The position numbers and the translations under genes were made by a program. Below are positions 49,648 through 62,053 of a DNA stretch of 64,000 nucleotides, piece by piece. Every line of letters begins with the position of its first letter. The first letter of the stretch is position 1. The stretch is from Bhargavaea cecembensis (GTDB lineage Bacteria; Bacillota; Bacilli; Bacillales_A; Planococcaceae), in the NCBI RefSeq assembly GCF_001619585.1, contig NZ_LQNT01000013.1, forward strand, positions 62,001 through 126,000. The letters run 5' to 3'. The notes beneath the pieces are model-generated. The model did no database searches. It was not told the origin of the DNA and saw nothing but the letters and a program-made list of their open reading frames with translations.

Positions 49648-50190
49648 TCAGACCCTGATGGAACCGCGGAATCCTCTGGCGGCATAATACGAATCGGCAC
49701 CGTTGTGGTAAAGGAACACCGTGTCATACCGGCGGTCGCAGAAAATGGCGCCGCCGAGCTTGCGGATGTTTTCCGGAGTCTGCACCCAGCTGGACGTTTT
49801 CTTGTCCACCTGCTCCAGCTCCTGCAGATGCCGGTACTCTTCCTCCGTCAGCATCTCGATGCCCATTTCTGCGGCCAGGTCCATCGCGGAATTCTCCGGT
49901 TTGTTCTTTTTCCGCTTCTCGAGCGCCTCGCGGTCATAGCAGATGCTCCGGCGGCCTTTCGGGCTTTCGGGTGAGCAGTCATAAAAGAGGTACTCACCAG
50001 TCTCCGGTTCTTTCCCGACCACATCCGGTTCGCCTTCGGTGTCTTCCATCGCCTGGAGGGAGCGTAGCTTGTCCGGAGCGGCTTCCAGCCTGGATTGGAC
50101 ATCCGCCCAATCGATGCCTTTATGGCGATGCATGTTTTCTTCAAAGCGCTCTTTTAGTATGTCGAGCAGTTCTTCATGGTTTTGTGTCAT
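49648..50190 (-). CDS. DUF4256 domain protein
   Basis: The 180-residue protein matches the DUF4256 family. An N-terminal helix pair (NHEELLDILKERFEENMHRHKGIDWADVQSRLEA) leads to LRSLQAMEDTEGEPDVVG, YLFYDCSPESPKGRRSICYDREALEKRK, MDLAAEMGIEMLTEEEYRHLQ and the C-terminal FCDRRYDTVFLYHNGADSYYAARGFRGSI. It is cytoplasmic. The conserved Cys, His and Arg residues could form an active site, but no activity is known. GGAGG precedes the ATG. Its promoter region is taken up by the 20-nt-period array. Confidence 0.88.
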   Translation of the reverse strand: MTQNHEELLDILKERFEENMHRHKGIDWADVQSRLEAAPDKLRSLQAMEDTEGEPDVVGKEPETGEYLFYDCSPESPKGRRSICYDREALEKRKKNKPENSAMDLAAEMGIEMLTEEEYRHLQELEQVDKKTSSWVQTPENIRKLGGAIFCDRRYDTVFLYHNGADSYYAARGFRGSIRV

Positions 50191-50256
50191 GGAGGAGCCT
50201 CCTTTATCGATGTGAGTTCAGTATACCGAATGCCGGTCGCCAATTGACAACCCGTT

Positions 50257-50550
50257 TCGCAACAAGGGTACCCAATATGCAATAAGGATATCTGTTTTGC
50301 AACGAGGTCCGTCCGGATTGAAACAAGGGGAACGGAATTGCCGCATGGCATCCGAAATTGCTGCATAGCACCTGAAATTGCCGTATGGCCTCTGGAATTG
50401 CCGTATGGGATTCGAATTTGCCACATGGCATCCGGAATTGCCACATGGCATCCGAAATTGACACATAGCACCTGGAAAATGCCGCAAGGGACTCGTAATT
50501 GCTACATGGGATTAAAAGTCGCCACAAGGCTCCCGAATTGCAACCAGCTG
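50257..50550 (-). repeat. 20-nt-period array TTGCNRCAWGG-N9, about 15 units
   Basis: The plus-strand core TTGCCRCATGG (consensus TTGCNRCAWGG) recurs at about 50257, 50277, 50297, 50318, 50338, 50358, 50378, 50398, 50418, 50438, 50458, 50479, 50499, 50519 and 50538. Nearly every step is exactly 20 nt. The 11-nt cores vary little, and the nine linker bases are partly conserved (CATCCGGAA-like). It fills the gap between the enoyl-CoA hydratase terminator and the DUF4256 start. It is not protein-coding as far as can be seen. Confidence 0.9.
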
Positions 50551-50563
50551 ACCCGTCTCAAAC

Positions 50564-50599
50564 AAAAAGCCGAAAAGTCCCGCAACGGACTTCTCGGCT
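50564..50599 (-). terminator. Enoyl-CoA hydratase gene terminator
   Basis: AGCCGAAAAGTCC pairs with GGACTTCTCGGCT (one mismatch) and is followed on the minus strand by TTTTT. Confidence 0.9.
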
Positions 50600-50605
50600 T
50601 CCACA

Positions 50606-51382
50606 TTATCTTCCTTTAAACTCAGGCTTCCGCTTTTCGGCAAATGCGTTAAGCGCCTCAATTCGGTCTTCCGTCGGGATGGTCACTTCATACGCCTTGC
50701 GCTCAATGGCGAGGCCGGTCTGGATGTCGGCGTTCATGCCGTGCTTGACTGCGAACTTCGCCTGTTGAAGGCCGATCGGTCCGTTGGCGAGCATCTGGTC
50801 AGCCAGTTCGACGGCAGCGTCCATCAGCTGAGCGGCAGGTACGACCTTTGTGACGACGCCATAATGATAGGCTTCTTCCGCCTTCATCCGCTTGGCGGTG
50901 AGGATCAATTCAAGTGCTTTGGCTTCACCGATCAGGCGGGGCAGGCGTTGTGTGCCTCCGGCGCCAGGGATGATGGCGAGGCTCGTTTCGGTCAGACCCA
51001 TGACGGCTGTTTCCGAGGCGACGCGGAAGTCACAGGCAAGCGCCAGTTCCATTCCGCCGCCGAATGCGTAGCCGCCGATGACAGCGATGGTAGGCTGCGG
51101 CAGGTTTTCAATGGAGGTGAACACCTCGCCGATTTTATAAAGATTCCGTTTGACTTGCTGATCGGGCAGTGTCTTGCGTTCCTTCAGGTCGGCACCGACG
51201 CTGAAGGCGCGGTCGCCGGCAGCCGTGAACAGCACGACACGGATGTCAGGGTTGATGCGGATCGATTCCACGACCTTCCCCAGGTCGGTGATGAGTTCAT
51301 AGTTGAATGCATTCATCGCGGCCGGCCGGTCGAGCGTCACGATGCCGAGATGGCCTTTTTGTTCGTAGCGGATCGTTTCCAT
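50606..51382 (-). CDS. Enoyl-CoA hydratase/isomerase family protein
   Basis: This 258-residue crotonase-fold protein starts at 51382 (METIRYEQKG, AAGGGGGA upstream). It shows the oxyanion-hole segments DRAFSVGADLKE and GYAFGGGMELALACDFRVAS. The catalytic Glu region is GLTETSLAIIPGAGGTQRLPRLIG, where both Glu of true hydratases can be placed (E in the MELA segment and in LTET). It hydrates 2-enoyl-CoA in beta-oxidation. It is monocistronic. No FadR operator was found upstream. Confidence 0.93.
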   Translation of the reverse strand: METIRYEQKGHLGIVTLDRPAAMNAFNYELITDLGKVVESIRINPDIRVVLFTAAGDRAFSVGADLKERKTLPDQQVKRNLYKIGEVFTSIENLPQPTIAVIGGYAFGGGMELALACDFRVASETAVMGLTETSLAIIPGAGGTQRLPRLIGEAKALELILTAKRMKAEEAYHYGVVTKVVPAAQLMDAAVELADQMLANGPIGLQQAKFAVKHGMNADIQTGLAIERKAYEVTIPTEDRIEALNAFAEKRKPEFKGR

Positions 51383-51553
51383 GTACAGTCCCCCTTGTTG
51401 TTTGAAAAATCCCCCGTTTACAAAAACATTACCATGAGGCGGCAGGTTCCGCCACCGCATGACAGAAAAAGGTCATTGCATAAAGATGAAAGGATAGGGT
51501 AAAATAAAAACACGAACAGATGTTCTTTTTCTTCGGAAGGAGGGGAAGGGACG

Positions 51554-51919
51554 ATGCCGCTGATCCCGCCGGAGGCACTGCCTCACTTTGAAAACCAGAT
51601 TTACCTGCCGATGCTTCTCATCATTCTGGAGCGTGACCGGCTCGCATTTGAAAAAGGCCCGTTCAAGCTCAAGCGCCCGTACCTCGCGATGATCGCAGAG
51701 GCGGAAAAACTTGTGCAGAAGGACCTGAAGGAATCCCGTCTTTACATGCGCCGCCACTCGATGAAGGTGATCAAGGGGGACCATGACGACATGTTTACGG
51801 AGTATGTATTCATCCATGGCGGCTACGAGGATCACCGGCGCTACCTGAACGTCCGGCTGCGGAACCGGTCGGAGGAGCTGCTTGGCGTGTACCTGGCAAT
51901 GGGTGACCGCGCCATCTAG
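51554..51919 (+). CDS. YhjD-like conserved protein, unknown
   Basis: The 121-residue basic protein (PLIPPEALPHFENQIYLPMLLIILERDRLAFEKGPFKLKRPYLAMIAEAEKLV) resembles from memory the Bacillus YhjD family, and yhjD lies in the comK neighbourhood of B. subtilis. There is no signal peptide or membrane helix. GGAAGGAGGGGAAGGG precedes the ATG. It overlaps the 3' end of the convergent comK by four bases with no terminator between. Function unknown. Confidence 0.65.
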   Translation: MPLIPPEALPHFENQIYLPMLLIILERDRLAFEKGPFKLKRPYLAMIAEAEKLVQKDLKESRLYMRRHSMKVIKGDHDDMFTEYVFIHGGYEDHRRYLNVRLRNRSEELLGVYLAMGDRAI

Positions 51920-52428
51920 ATGAATTCCCGGTCGAGCCCGGGATGGCGGAGATAATACTGCATCCGGGAAAACTTTTTGTCGAGCCGGCATGCGAGGGCA
52001 TACTGCCGGTTCATCGTCTGGATGGAGACGTTCACCCGGATGGTGTCGCCATTCTCCAGCAGCACTTCACAGGCGTTCGAATTCCCCCAATAATCCTCGA
52101 TGCCATGAAGGCCGATCCAGACATTGCTCTCGGATTGTGGTGAGAGGGTCGGGAGAAAAATGCAAGGCATTCCCATATCCTGAACGATGAGCACGGGCAC
52201 TTTATGGTGATTTCCAATCAGCTTGCTGGAAATCTGGATCGCCTGGCGAAGCGTGGTCCCGTACATTTCGCATGCCCGTTTCAGGTTATTGAGCGGCTTG
52301 TTGTCGAGAAGGAGCTTGTCTTTCTTCTCCGTAACGACTGTGCAGACCTTGCCATCAATCACTTTAGGCTCAAGAACCAATGTGTCGAACGAAATATAAT
52401 AAGGAGATGCCAGTCGTTTCAAATCCAA
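51916..52428 (-). CDS. comK: Competence transcription factor ComK
   Basis: ComK activates the late competence genes for DNA uptake. The 170-residue protein aligns in style with Bacillus ComK: YYISFDTLVLEPK near the start, CEMYGTTLRQAIQISSKLIGNHHKVPVLI, MPCIFLPTLSPQSESNVWIGLHGIEDY and the C-terminal FSRMQYYLRHPGLDREF. It is about 20 residues shorter than B. subtilis ComK (192), mostly at the C-terminus. I could not find clear paired AAAA-N5-TTTT boxes upstream, so self-activation is not shown. An IDEAL-domain gene is divergent. Confidence 0.88.
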   Translation of the reverse strand: MDLKRLASPYYISFDTLVLEPKVIDGKVCTVVTEKKDKLLLDNKPLNNLKRACEMYGTTLRQAIQISSKLIGNHHKVPVLIVQDMGMPCIFLPTLSPQSESNVWIGLHGIEDYWGNSNACEVLLENGDTIRVNVSIQTMNRQYALACRLDKKFSRMQYYLRHPGLDREFI

Positions 52429-52602
52429 AATGGATGACCCCCTGACTATGTTTACTTCTAATTATAGAAAACACTGGAAGGAAAGCAATACTTATTTCTC
52501 ATTAATTCAAATTAACTGTGAATATCGAATTTTTAAAAATAACCGTTGCATTCCCCATCCTTTTGCATATATAATAGGAAAAAGCGCCAGGTGGTGAATG
52601 GG

Positions 52603-52848
52603 ATGGAACATTATTATTCGTACGCGGAATTCCTGAAGGCAGTCGGTAAGGGTAAAGCGAGTCCGTCTGAGCAGCTGCTGAACGATATCTACATGGACCT
52701 GTTCCTGAAGCATGTGCACCGTGAACAGAACCGGGAACGCCTGCTCAACCTGATCGACGAAGCACTCGACCTGAAGGACATGGAAGCCTTCAACCTGTAC
52801 ACCGAACAGCTGAATCAGCTGGATGACGACGAAACCGGGAAACCGTAA
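52603..52848 (+). CDS. IDEAL domain protein
   Basis: This 81-residue protein starts at 52603 (MEHYYSYAEFLKAVG, AGGTGG upstream). It contains NRERLLNLIDEALDLKDMEAFNLYTEQLNQL, the IDEAL motif region (the motif reads LIDEAL here) found at the C-terminus of several short Firmicutes proteins. It may be a protein-interaction or proteolysis adaptor. Divergence from comK suggests, but does not prove, a link to competence control. Confidence 0.85.
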   Translation: MEHYYSYAEFLKAVGKGKASPSEQLLNDIYMDLFLKHVHREQNRERLLNLIDEALDLKDMEAFNLYTEQLNQLDDDETGKP

Positions 52849-53031
52849 CGCTGGAGGATTGCTGACATCATGCCGAAATCATATTGTTGAACCGTCCGTA
52901 CTGAAGGGGATTGAGCCCTGTGTGCGGGCGGTTTTGTGTGTCCGGCACTGATTCCGCCCGTCAGGAGACGGCCGCCCGGAGGGAAGGGGGATCGCTCCGT
53001 TTCCCTAAGAAAGCCGGTGTCAGATTAATAG

Positions 53032-53077
53032 AAAACACCTGTTCGCTTTTTGCTCGTGAAGAATAGGGGAATATGAT
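53032..53077 (+). promoter_or_regulatory. uvrBA promoter with LexA-like box
   Basis: AAAACACCTGTTCG (53032-53045) resembles the Bacillus LexA box CGAAC-N4-GTTCG with one intact half. TTGCTC (53050-53055), 16 bp and TATGAT (53072-53077) form a promoter right beside it. This fits SOS induction of uvrB-uvrA. Confidence 0.65.
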
Positions 53078-53128
53078 ACGATAATGACATGATTGAGTTT
53101 CATGAACGCTATCGGAAGGGGACGGGAC

Positions 53129-55111
53129 ATGGTCCAGAAATTTGAACTGCAGGCACCGTATGAGCCTCTGGGCGACCAGCCCAGGGCAATCGACCGGCTG
53201 GTGGCCGGCGTCAAGGAAGGCAAACGGCATCAGACGCTTCTCGGGGCGACGGGAACGGGGAAAACGTTCACCGTCTCGAACGTGCTGACGGAGATCAACA
53301 AGCCGACACTGGTCATTGCACACAACAAGACGCTCGCCGGCCAGCTGTACAGCGAGTTCAAGGAGTTCTTCCCGAACAACGCCGTCGAATACTTTGTCAG
53401 TTACTACGACTACTACCAGCCAGAGGCCTACGTGCCGTCGACGGATACGTATATTGAAAAAGATGCGAGCATCAATGATGAGATCGACAAGCTGCGCCAC
53501 TCGGCGACGTCTTCGCTGTTCGAGCGGAATGACGTGCTAATCGTGGCGTCCGTGTCGTGCATCTATGGTCTCGGTAACCCGGATGAATACCGCGAGATGC
53601 TCGTGTCGCTCCGGGTGGGCATGGAAATCAGCCGCAACGAGCTGCTCAGGCGGTTCGTCGACATCCAGTACAACCGAAATGACATGAACTTCATCCGCGG
53701 GACGTTCCGCGTGCGCGGCGACGTCGTCGAGATCTTCCCGGCATCGCGCGACGAGCGCTGCATCCGGATCGAGTTTTTCGGGGACGAGATCGACCGGCTG
53801 CGGGAAGTCGATGCGCTTACCGGCGAGATCCTCGGCGATCGCGAGCACGTCGCCATCTTCCCGGCTTCCCACTTCGTCACACGCGAGGCGAAGATGAAAA
53901 AGGCAATCGAGAACATCGAGGCCGAGCTGGAGGAACAGCTGAAAGTGATGCGCGCGGAGGACAAGCTGCTGGAGGCCCAGCGGCTCGAACAGCGTACGCG
54001 CTATGACCTGGAGATGATGAAGGAGATGGGGTTCTGTTCGGGGATCGAGAACTATTCCCGCCACCTGACCCTGAAACCGGCGGGTGCGACGCCGTACACG
54101 CTGCTTGACTACTTTCCGGATGACTTCCTCATGATCATCGACGAAAGCCACGTGACTCTTCCGCAGGTCCGCGGCATGTACAACGGGGACCAGGCGCGCA
54201 AGCAGGTGCTTGTGGACCACGGGTTCCGCCTGCCGTCGGCACTCGACAACCGTCCGCTGAAGTTCGAGGAGTTCGAGGCGCGGCTCCGCCAGGCCATCTA
54301 TGTGTCGGCGACGCCGGGCCCGTACGAACTGGAGCATTCCCCGGAAATGGTCGAACAGATCATCAGGCCGACGGGGCTGCTTGATCCGGTCATCGAAGTG
54401 CGGCCGATCGAAGGCCAGATCGATGACCTGATCGACGAGATCCAGGAGCGCATCAAGAAAAACGAGCGCGTCCTCATCACGACGCTGACAAAGAAAATGT
54501 CGGAAGACCTCACCGACTACCTGAAGGAAATCGGAATCAAGGTCAACTACCTCCACTCGGAAGTGAAGACGCTCGAGCGGATTGAAATTATACGCGAGCT
54601 GCGGCTCGGGACGTATGACGTTCTCGTCGGGATCAACCTCCTGCGGGAAGGCCTGGACATCCCGGAAGTATCGCTTGTCGCCATACTCGACGCCGACAAG
54701 GAAGGGTTCCTGCGCTCCTCGCGCTCGCTGATCCAGACAATCGGGCGTGCCGCACGGAACTCGAACGGGCACGTCATCATGTACGCCGACCGGATGACCG
54801 ACTCGATGCGCATCGCGATCGACGAAACGGCACGGAGGCGCGAGAAGCAGATTGCCTACAACGAAGAGCACGGCATCACGCCGACGACAATCAATAAGCA
54901 GATCCGCGAATCGATCCGCGCGACACACGAGGCCGAAGAGACGGCAACGTATGCGGAAAAGGCGACACAAGGGAAGAAGCTGACGAAGGACGAGAAAGAA
55001 TCGCTCCTCGCTTCCCTCGAAAAGGAAATGAAAGAAGCGGCAAAGGCGCTCGACTTCGAACGGGCCGCCACGCTCCGCGATACGATACTCGAACTGAAAG
55101 CAGAGGGGTGA
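53129..55111 (+). CDS. uvrB: Excinuclease ABC subunit B
   Basis: UvrB is the damage-verifying helicase-like subunit of nucleotide excision repair. From the ATG at 53129 (GGAAGGGG upstream) it has 660 residues. It carries Walker [11 protein letters not shown], the beta-hairpin region [33 protein letters not shown]-type motif DESH, helicase motif [14 protein letters not shown], and the C-terminal UVR domain that binds UvrC ([22 protein letters not shown]). uvrA follows seven bases after its stop. Confidence 0.98.
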   Translation: MVQKFELQAPYEPLGDQPRAIDRLVAGVKEGKRHQTLLGATGTGKTFTVSNVLTEINKPTLVIAHNKTLAGQLYSEFKEFFPNNAVEYFVSYYDYYQPEAYVPSTDTYIEKDASINDEIDKLRHSATSSLFERNDVLIVASVSCIYGLGNPDEYREMLVSLRVGMEISRNELLRRFVDIQYNRNDMNFIRGTFRVRGDVVEIFPASRDERCIRIEFFGDEIDRLREVDALTGEILGDREHVAIFPASHFVTREAKMKKAIENIEAELEEQLKVMRAEDKLLEAQRLEQRTRYDLEMMKEMGFCSGIENYSRHLTLKPAGATPYTLLDYFPDDFLMIIDESHVTLPQVRGMYNGDQARKQVLVDHGFRLPSALDNRPLKFEEFEARLRQAIYVSATPGPYELEHSPEMVEQIIRPTGLLDPVIEVRPIEGQIDDLIDEIQERIKKNERVLITTLTKKMSEDLTDYLKEIGIKVNYLHSEVKTLERIEIIRELRLGTYDVLVGINLLREGLDIPEVSLVAILDADKEGFLRSSRSLIQTIGRAARNSNGHVIMYADRMTDSMRIAIDETARRREKQIAYNEEHGITPTTINKQIRESIRATHEAEETATYAEKATQGKKLTKDEKESLLASLEKEMKEAAKALDFERAATLRDTILELKAEG

Positions 55112-55118
55112 GATTCGC

Positions 55119-57989
<2,871 letters not shown>

Positions 57990-58086
57990 CGGATTTTTCG
58001 GACATGGCAGTGAAACTTTTCCTGTTCCCGGCACGTAACATAACTATCAACGGAAGCGCCATGCCGCTTTCGAAGGAGGAACGCAC

Positions 58087-59304
58087 ATGAAAGACGAGAA
58101 AAGCCGTATTCTGGACATGCTGGAACAAGGGACAATCAGCGCAGACGAAGCATTGCGTCTTTTGGAAAAGTTCGAGAGCAACCGGGAAGCCGTGAAGGAC
58201 AGCCACCCCGAACTCCAGGGGCAGGGGGACAAGCAGGAAGCGGAACCGCAGCCGACAGCCGCGGGCGATGAAGGGGACAACTGGCAGGGGGACTTTCATC
58301 AGGACGCCCAGCAGGAAAGCGAAGAACACCGCTCCGGAAAACAGGCATCCATGGATGATTTCCTGGATGACGTCCGGCGCGACTTCACGACGATCGGCAA
58401 CCGGTTCATGCAATTTATGCAGACGGCTGTCGACCGCGTAAAAACATTTGACCTCGATAAGCCGTTCGGTGAGCCAGTCGTCTTCCATGAGACTTTCTCG
58501 AAAAGCGCGGAAGGCATCGAGGAAATTGCCGTCGATTTGTCGATGGGCAGCTTTGATGTACGGATCGGCGAAGGGGAAGAGCTCCGCGCCGAGTGCGAGG
58601 TGAAGGTCCACCGGGCAGAGGATGAAGCCGAGGCGAAGCGGGAATTTGAGGAGCGCTTCCTCTTCATCACGGACGGCAACCGCCTCCGCATTTCGAACGA
58701 CCAGAAGATGACCCAGGTGAATGTTGTGCTCCATGTGCCTGAAAAGCAGTACAAGAAGCTGTCTGTCCGCATGTTCAACGGTGTATTCACATCCGGTGCG
58801 GGCCTGACTGCGGCACAGGTGCGGGTGCGCACGGCCAACGGCAAGATTGAGGCACACAATCTCCATTTCGACGAGGCGGAGTTTGAGACCGCGAACGGCG
58901 CAATCCGCCTGAGTGACATCCACGGCGAACAGGTGGAGGCGGAAACGCTCAACGGCCGGATCGACATCGACGGCATGCTGAAGGACATCGACGCAAAGTC
59001 GGTGAACGGCCACGTCATCGTCACGACACGCGATGCCGAATCCCGCAAGGTGGAAGCGACCGCCATGTCCGGAAGCGTCGAAGTCTATGTGCCGAAGGAT
59101 ACCGGCATCGAAGGGGAGGTCTCTTCAAACTTCGGCCGGATGGACATCCGCATGCCGGACGTCACCCGGACAAAAGAGCAGGAACAGCTGCTCCAGAAAT
59201 CCATCCGATTCAGCAAACAGGGCGGCAACCCGGATCTTCCGCCGCTCCGCATCAAGGGCGAGGCCAAGACGGGCTCTGTCATTGTCGGCTATATCGGAAA
59301 CTGA
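58087..59304 (+). CDS. yvlB: YvlB-like DUF4097 beta-strand repeat protein
   Basis: This 405-residue protein starts with the YvlB N-terminal helix pair KSRILDMLEQGTISADEALRLLEKFES. An acidic, Gln-rich linker follows, then a long beta-helix-like DUF4097 domain (about 135-400). The DUF4097 part repeats the pattern VRTANGKIEAHNL, FETANGAIRLSDI, AETLNGRIDID, AKSVNGHVIV, ATAMSGSVEVYV. It has no signal peptide. In B. subtilis yvlB lies in the yvlABCD envelope-stress unit between uvrA and hprK; yvlA, yvlC and yvlD are absent here. The role is unknown. Confidence 0.85.
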   Translation: MKDEKSRILDMLEQGTISADEALRLLEKFESNREAVKDSHPELQGQGDKQEAEPQPTAAGDEGDNWQGDFHQDAQQESEEHRSGKQASMDDFLDDVRRDFTTIGNRFMQFMQTAVDRVKTFDLDKPFGEPVVFHETFSKSAEGIEEIAVDLSMGSFDVRIGEGEELRAECEVKVHRAEDEAEAKREFEERFLFITDGNRLRISNDQKMTQVNVVLHVPEKQYKKLSVRMFNGVFTSGAGLTAAQVRVRTANGKIEAHNLHFDEAEFETANGAIRLSDIHGEQVEAETLNGRIDIDGMLKDIDAKSVNGHVIVTTRDAESRKVEATAMSGSVEVYVPKDTGIEGEVSSNFGRMDIRMPDVTRTKEQEQLLQKSIRFSKQGGNPDLPPLRIKGEAKTGSVIVGYIGN

Positions 59305-59312
59305 AGAATATT

Positions 59313-59349
59313 AAAAGGACGGAAGGCACAGGCGGCCTCCGTCCTTTTT
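59313..59349 (+). terminator. yvlB terminator
   Basis: AAAAGGACGGA pairs with TCCGTCCTTTT and is followed by a T; it lies just after the yvlB stop. Confidence 0.88.
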
Positions 59350-59373
59350 GTGTTGTGTGGGTGCCGGTTTCGC

Positions 59374-59478
59374 GAAAGTGACGAATTGCCTTGCGAAAGT
59401 GACGAAAGGCACTCCGAAAGTGAAGAATCGCCTCGCGAAAGTGACGAAACACTCCCCGAAAGTGACGAACCGGCGCAC
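59374..59478 (+). repeat. 21-nt-period array GAAAGTGACGAA-N9, five units
   Basis: Five units begin at 59374, 59395, 59416, 59437 and 59458, exactly 21 nt apart. They have the same 12-nt core as the array after lcfB, 38 kb away; one unit reads GAAAGTGAAGAA. Linkers are unrelated apart from GC-richness. It starts 25 bases past the yvlB terminator and ends before the convergent amidase gene. Confidence 0.9.
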
Positions 59479-59497
59479 TCAGATCCACCTGGTCCGC

Positions 59498-60061
59498 TCA
59501 CAGCCCCTTGCCGTAGTACCAGTTCACCACGGCGAATGCGATGGCACGGGCGCATTGCCTCCTGTACCGGTCGTTTTTCAGGAGGCCGGCTTCCGCGCGG
59601 TTTGTCATGAATCCGCACTCGAGCAGGACGGCGGGCATGCGGGTGTTGCGCACAACGGCAAAGTCGGCACGCTTCACGCCGCGGTTTTTCCTGCCCGTGG
59701 CGGAGATGAGCGCAGCCTGCACATGACCCGCGAGCAGTTCGGACTGGCGCTGTGCACGCGGATAGATATACGTCTCGATGCCGTTCGCCCCATTCCAGCC
59801 GGAGCCGAATGCATTGGCGTGGATGGAGATATAGGCATCCGCTCCCCAGTTGTTTGCCTTGCGCACACGTTCCGCCAGCGGAACGTCGCGTCCCGGCGCA
59901 TGTGCGGTCATCACCGTAATCCCTTCGTTCCTGAGCAGCTTTTCCGCATATGCGGAGACCGATGCGTTAAACGCAAATTCCAGCAGCGTTCCGTCAGGCG
60001 TCCGCTTGCCCGGTGTCGCCGGACCGTGCCCGGCATCCAGCATGATTTTCTTCAACGTCAT
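59498..60061 (-). CDS. N-acetylmuramoyl-L-alanine amidase (Amidase_3)
   Basis: This 187-residue zinc amidase cuts the bond between muramic acid and the peptide stem of peptidoglycan. Zinc ligands and the catalytic Glu are visible in MLDAGHG, LLEFAFN, YISIHANA and LLECGFMTN. There is no signal peptide or wall-binding domain, unlike housekeeping autolysins, so it looks like a phage-endolysin-type or intracellularly made enzyme. It replaces yvlC-yvlD at this spot of the conserved uvrA-hprK block and lies on the opposite strand. Confidence 0.9.
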   Translation of the reverse strand: MTLKKIMLDAGHGPATPGKRTPDGTLLEFAFNASVSAYAEKLLRNEGITVMTAHAPGRDVPLAERVRKANNWGADAYISIHANAFGSGWNGANGIETYIYPRAQRQSELLAGHVQAALISATGRKNRGVKRADFAVVRNTRMPAVLLECGFMTNRAEAGLLKNDRYRRQCARAIAFAVVNWYYGKGL

Positions 60062-60207
60062 CCCCCCCTCCGACAGTTACATAGAACCATCCCGCCTGTC
60101 GGATACGCCGGAATAAAGGCGTTCCGGATAAAAGCGATGTCCATTGACCGAATCTTTGTTAGAATATAGGGCATGGCCGACATTCGGCAGCGAAGGGGGC
60201 AATGCCG

Positions 60208-61143
60208 ATGGATCACGTGACGGTAAAAGACGTGATGGAACGTTTCGGACTTGAACTGTCTGCGGGCGCGGAAGGAATCGGGCGGCATATCGCCAGCAGC
60301 GACATTTCCCGTCCCGGACTAGAAGTGGCCGGTTTCTTCGAATATTATCCGGCGAACCGTATCCAGCTGTTGGGAAAAAGCGAGATCTCATTTTTCTCGA
60401 TGCTTCCCCGTCTGGACAAGATGGAGCGCGCCCGGAAGCTCTGCTCTCCGGACACGCCGATGATCGTCGTCTGCCACAGCATGCGGATTCCGCCGGAGCT
60501 GGTGGCAGCGGCGGAAGAGGAGCAGGTGCCGCTCCTCTCGTCACCGATGACGACGACCAAACTGTCGAACAAGCTGAGCGACTTTCTCGAGAACCGCCTG
60601 GCACCGATGACGGCGGTCCATGGTGTCCTTCTTGACATCTACGGGCTCGGTGTCCTGATCACAGGCAAAAGCGGCATCGGCAAAAGTGAGGTGGCGCTCG
60701 ACCTCGTCAAGCGCGGGCACCGGCTCGTCGCAGACGACATGGTGGAGATCCGCCAGGTGGCGGAAGATACATTGGTCGGCAATCCGCCGGAACTGCTCCG
60801 TCATCTGCTCGAGATCCGGGGGCTCGGCATCATTGATGTGCAGATGCTCTTCGGGGCAAGCGCGATCCGTGACTTTAAGCGGATCACGCTCGTCATCGAC
60901 CTGGAACTCTGGGATCCGGAGCGGTCCTACGACAGACTCGGCCTCGAGGAAGAGAAATTGAAGATCCTCGACACCGAGCTGACACGGCTCACCGTGCCGG
61001 TGCGTCCGGGACGGAATATGTCGTCGATCGTCGAGGTGGCGGCGATGAACCATCGCATGAAGCAAATGGGCATGAATGCAGCCGAGCAGTTTTCCGACCG
61101 GCTGAACGATATGATCGGACGGGAACAGGACCCGTCCTACTAA
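60208..61143 (+). CDS. hprK: HPr kinase/phosphorylase
   Basis: HprK phosphorylates Ser46 of HPr, the switch of CcpA-dependent carbon catabolite control, and can also reverse it. From the ATG at 60208 (AAGGGGG eight bases upstream; an ATG at 60202 is too close) it has 311 residues. Signatures are His138 in [11 protein letters not shown], Walker A GKSGIGKS (153-160), LVADD, and [17 protein letters not shown]. It heads the hprK-lgt-yvoD-ppaX-yvoF cluster. PpaX, encoded three genes on, removes the pyrophosphate HprK makes. Confidence 0.97.
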   Translation: MDHVTVKDVMERFGLELSAGAEGIGRHIASSDISRPGLEVAGFFEYYPANRIQLLGKSEISFFSMLPRLDKMERARKLCSPDTPMIVVCHSMRIPPELVAAAEEEQVPLLSSPMTTTKLSNKLSDFLENRLAPMTAVHGVLLDIYGLGVLITGKSGIGKSEVALDLVKRGHRLVADDMVEIRQVAEDTLVGNPPELLRHLLEIRGLGIIDVQMLFGASAIRDFKRITLVIDLELWDPERSYDRLGLEEEKLKILDTELTRLTVPVRPGRNMSSIVEVAAMNHRMKQMGMNAAEQFSDRLNDMIGREQDPSY

Positions 61144-61184
61144 GCCGGCATTCAGCCGGCGTGCACGGAAGAAGGGATCATTGA

Positions 61185-61994
61185 ATGCAGTTTTCTCTCG
61201 CGGCGATCGATCCGATCGCCTTTTCTCTCGGACCCATTGATGTCCGCTGGTACGGGATCCTCATTGCGACAGGAATCGTGCTGGGATTCCTCGTCGTTCA
61301 GCGGGAAGCGGTGAAGCGGGGCCTCCACCCCGACTTCATGACCGACTTCCTTATCTGGGCGGTGCCGATTTCAATCGTCGGCGCGCGGCTCTACTATGTC
61401 ATCTTCCAGTGGGAGTACTACCAGAACGACCCCGGGAAAATCTTCAGAATCTGGGAAGGCGGGCTCGCCATTCATGGTGCGCTGATCGCGGCAGTGATAA
61501 CGGCAATTATTTATACGAGAAAGCATGGTGTATCGTTCTGGAAAGTCGCGGACATCACGGCACCGGGCCTGCTCATCGGCCAGATTCTCGGGCGTTGGGG
61601 CAACTTCGTGAACCAGGAAGCACACGGGGATGCGGTTCCGGATGACTGGTGGGGCTATTCCGCGCTGCCGGACTGGATCGTGAATCAGATGACGATCGAC
61701 GGGGTGACATACCATCCGACGTTCCTTTATGAATCGGTCTGGAACCTGGTCGGCCTGCTTCTCATCCTGTTCGTTCTCAGGCGCATGAATCCCGAACGCG
61801 GCGTCATCTTCCTGTTCTACATTGCCTGGTATTCGTTCGGCCGCTTCTTTATCGAAGGGATGCGTACGGACAGTCTGATGGCTTCCGGCCTGAAGGCGGC
61901 ACAGGTTGTATCCATCATCGGCTTCTTCGGTGCGATCCTGATTTATCTGATCCGCCGATTCGTGATGAAAATCCGCACACGCTATAGAGAATAA
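61185..61994 (+). CDS. lgt: Prolipoprotein diacylglyceryl transferase
   Basis: Lgt moves diacylglycerol from phosphatidylglycerol onto the lipobox Cys of prolipoproteins in the membrane. The 269-residue protein has seven membrane helices and the signature GRWGNFVNQEAHGD (about 145-158). It also has IHGALIAAVI with the catalytic His region, YHPTFLYESVWNL and FIEGMRTDSL. It would act on the two predicted lipoproteins in this window. It lies 41 bases after hprK. Confidence 0.97.
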   Translation: MQFSLAAIDPIAFSLGPIDVRWYGILIATGIVLGFLVVQREAVKRGLHPDFMTDFLIWAVPISIVGARLYYVIFQWEYYQNDPGKIFRIWEGGLAIHGALIAAVITAIIYTRKHGVSFWKVADITAPGLLIGQILGRWGNFVNQEAHGDAVPDDWWGYSALPDWIVNQMTIDGVTYHPTFLYESVWNLVGLLLILFVLRRMNPERGVIFLFYIAWYSFGRFFIEGMRTDSLMASGLKAAQVVSIIGFFGAILIYLIRRFVMKIRTRYRE

Positions 61995-62053
61995 GTCAGC
62001 TGACGGCCCGACTTGCGGGCCTGAAAGATAAGAAAAGGATGTCGAACTGAAAC

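Noticed and set aside
50257-50550. CRISPR array
   Set aside because: Repeats are only about 11 nt and degenerate, spacers about nine nt and partly similar, and no cas gene is present.
59348-60169. Protein made of ESDE repeats (plus strand) or FRHF repeats (minus strand) across the 21-nt array
   Set aside because: The frames arise because 21 is a multiple of three. They have no ribosome site and run through the convergent amidase gene or the terminator.
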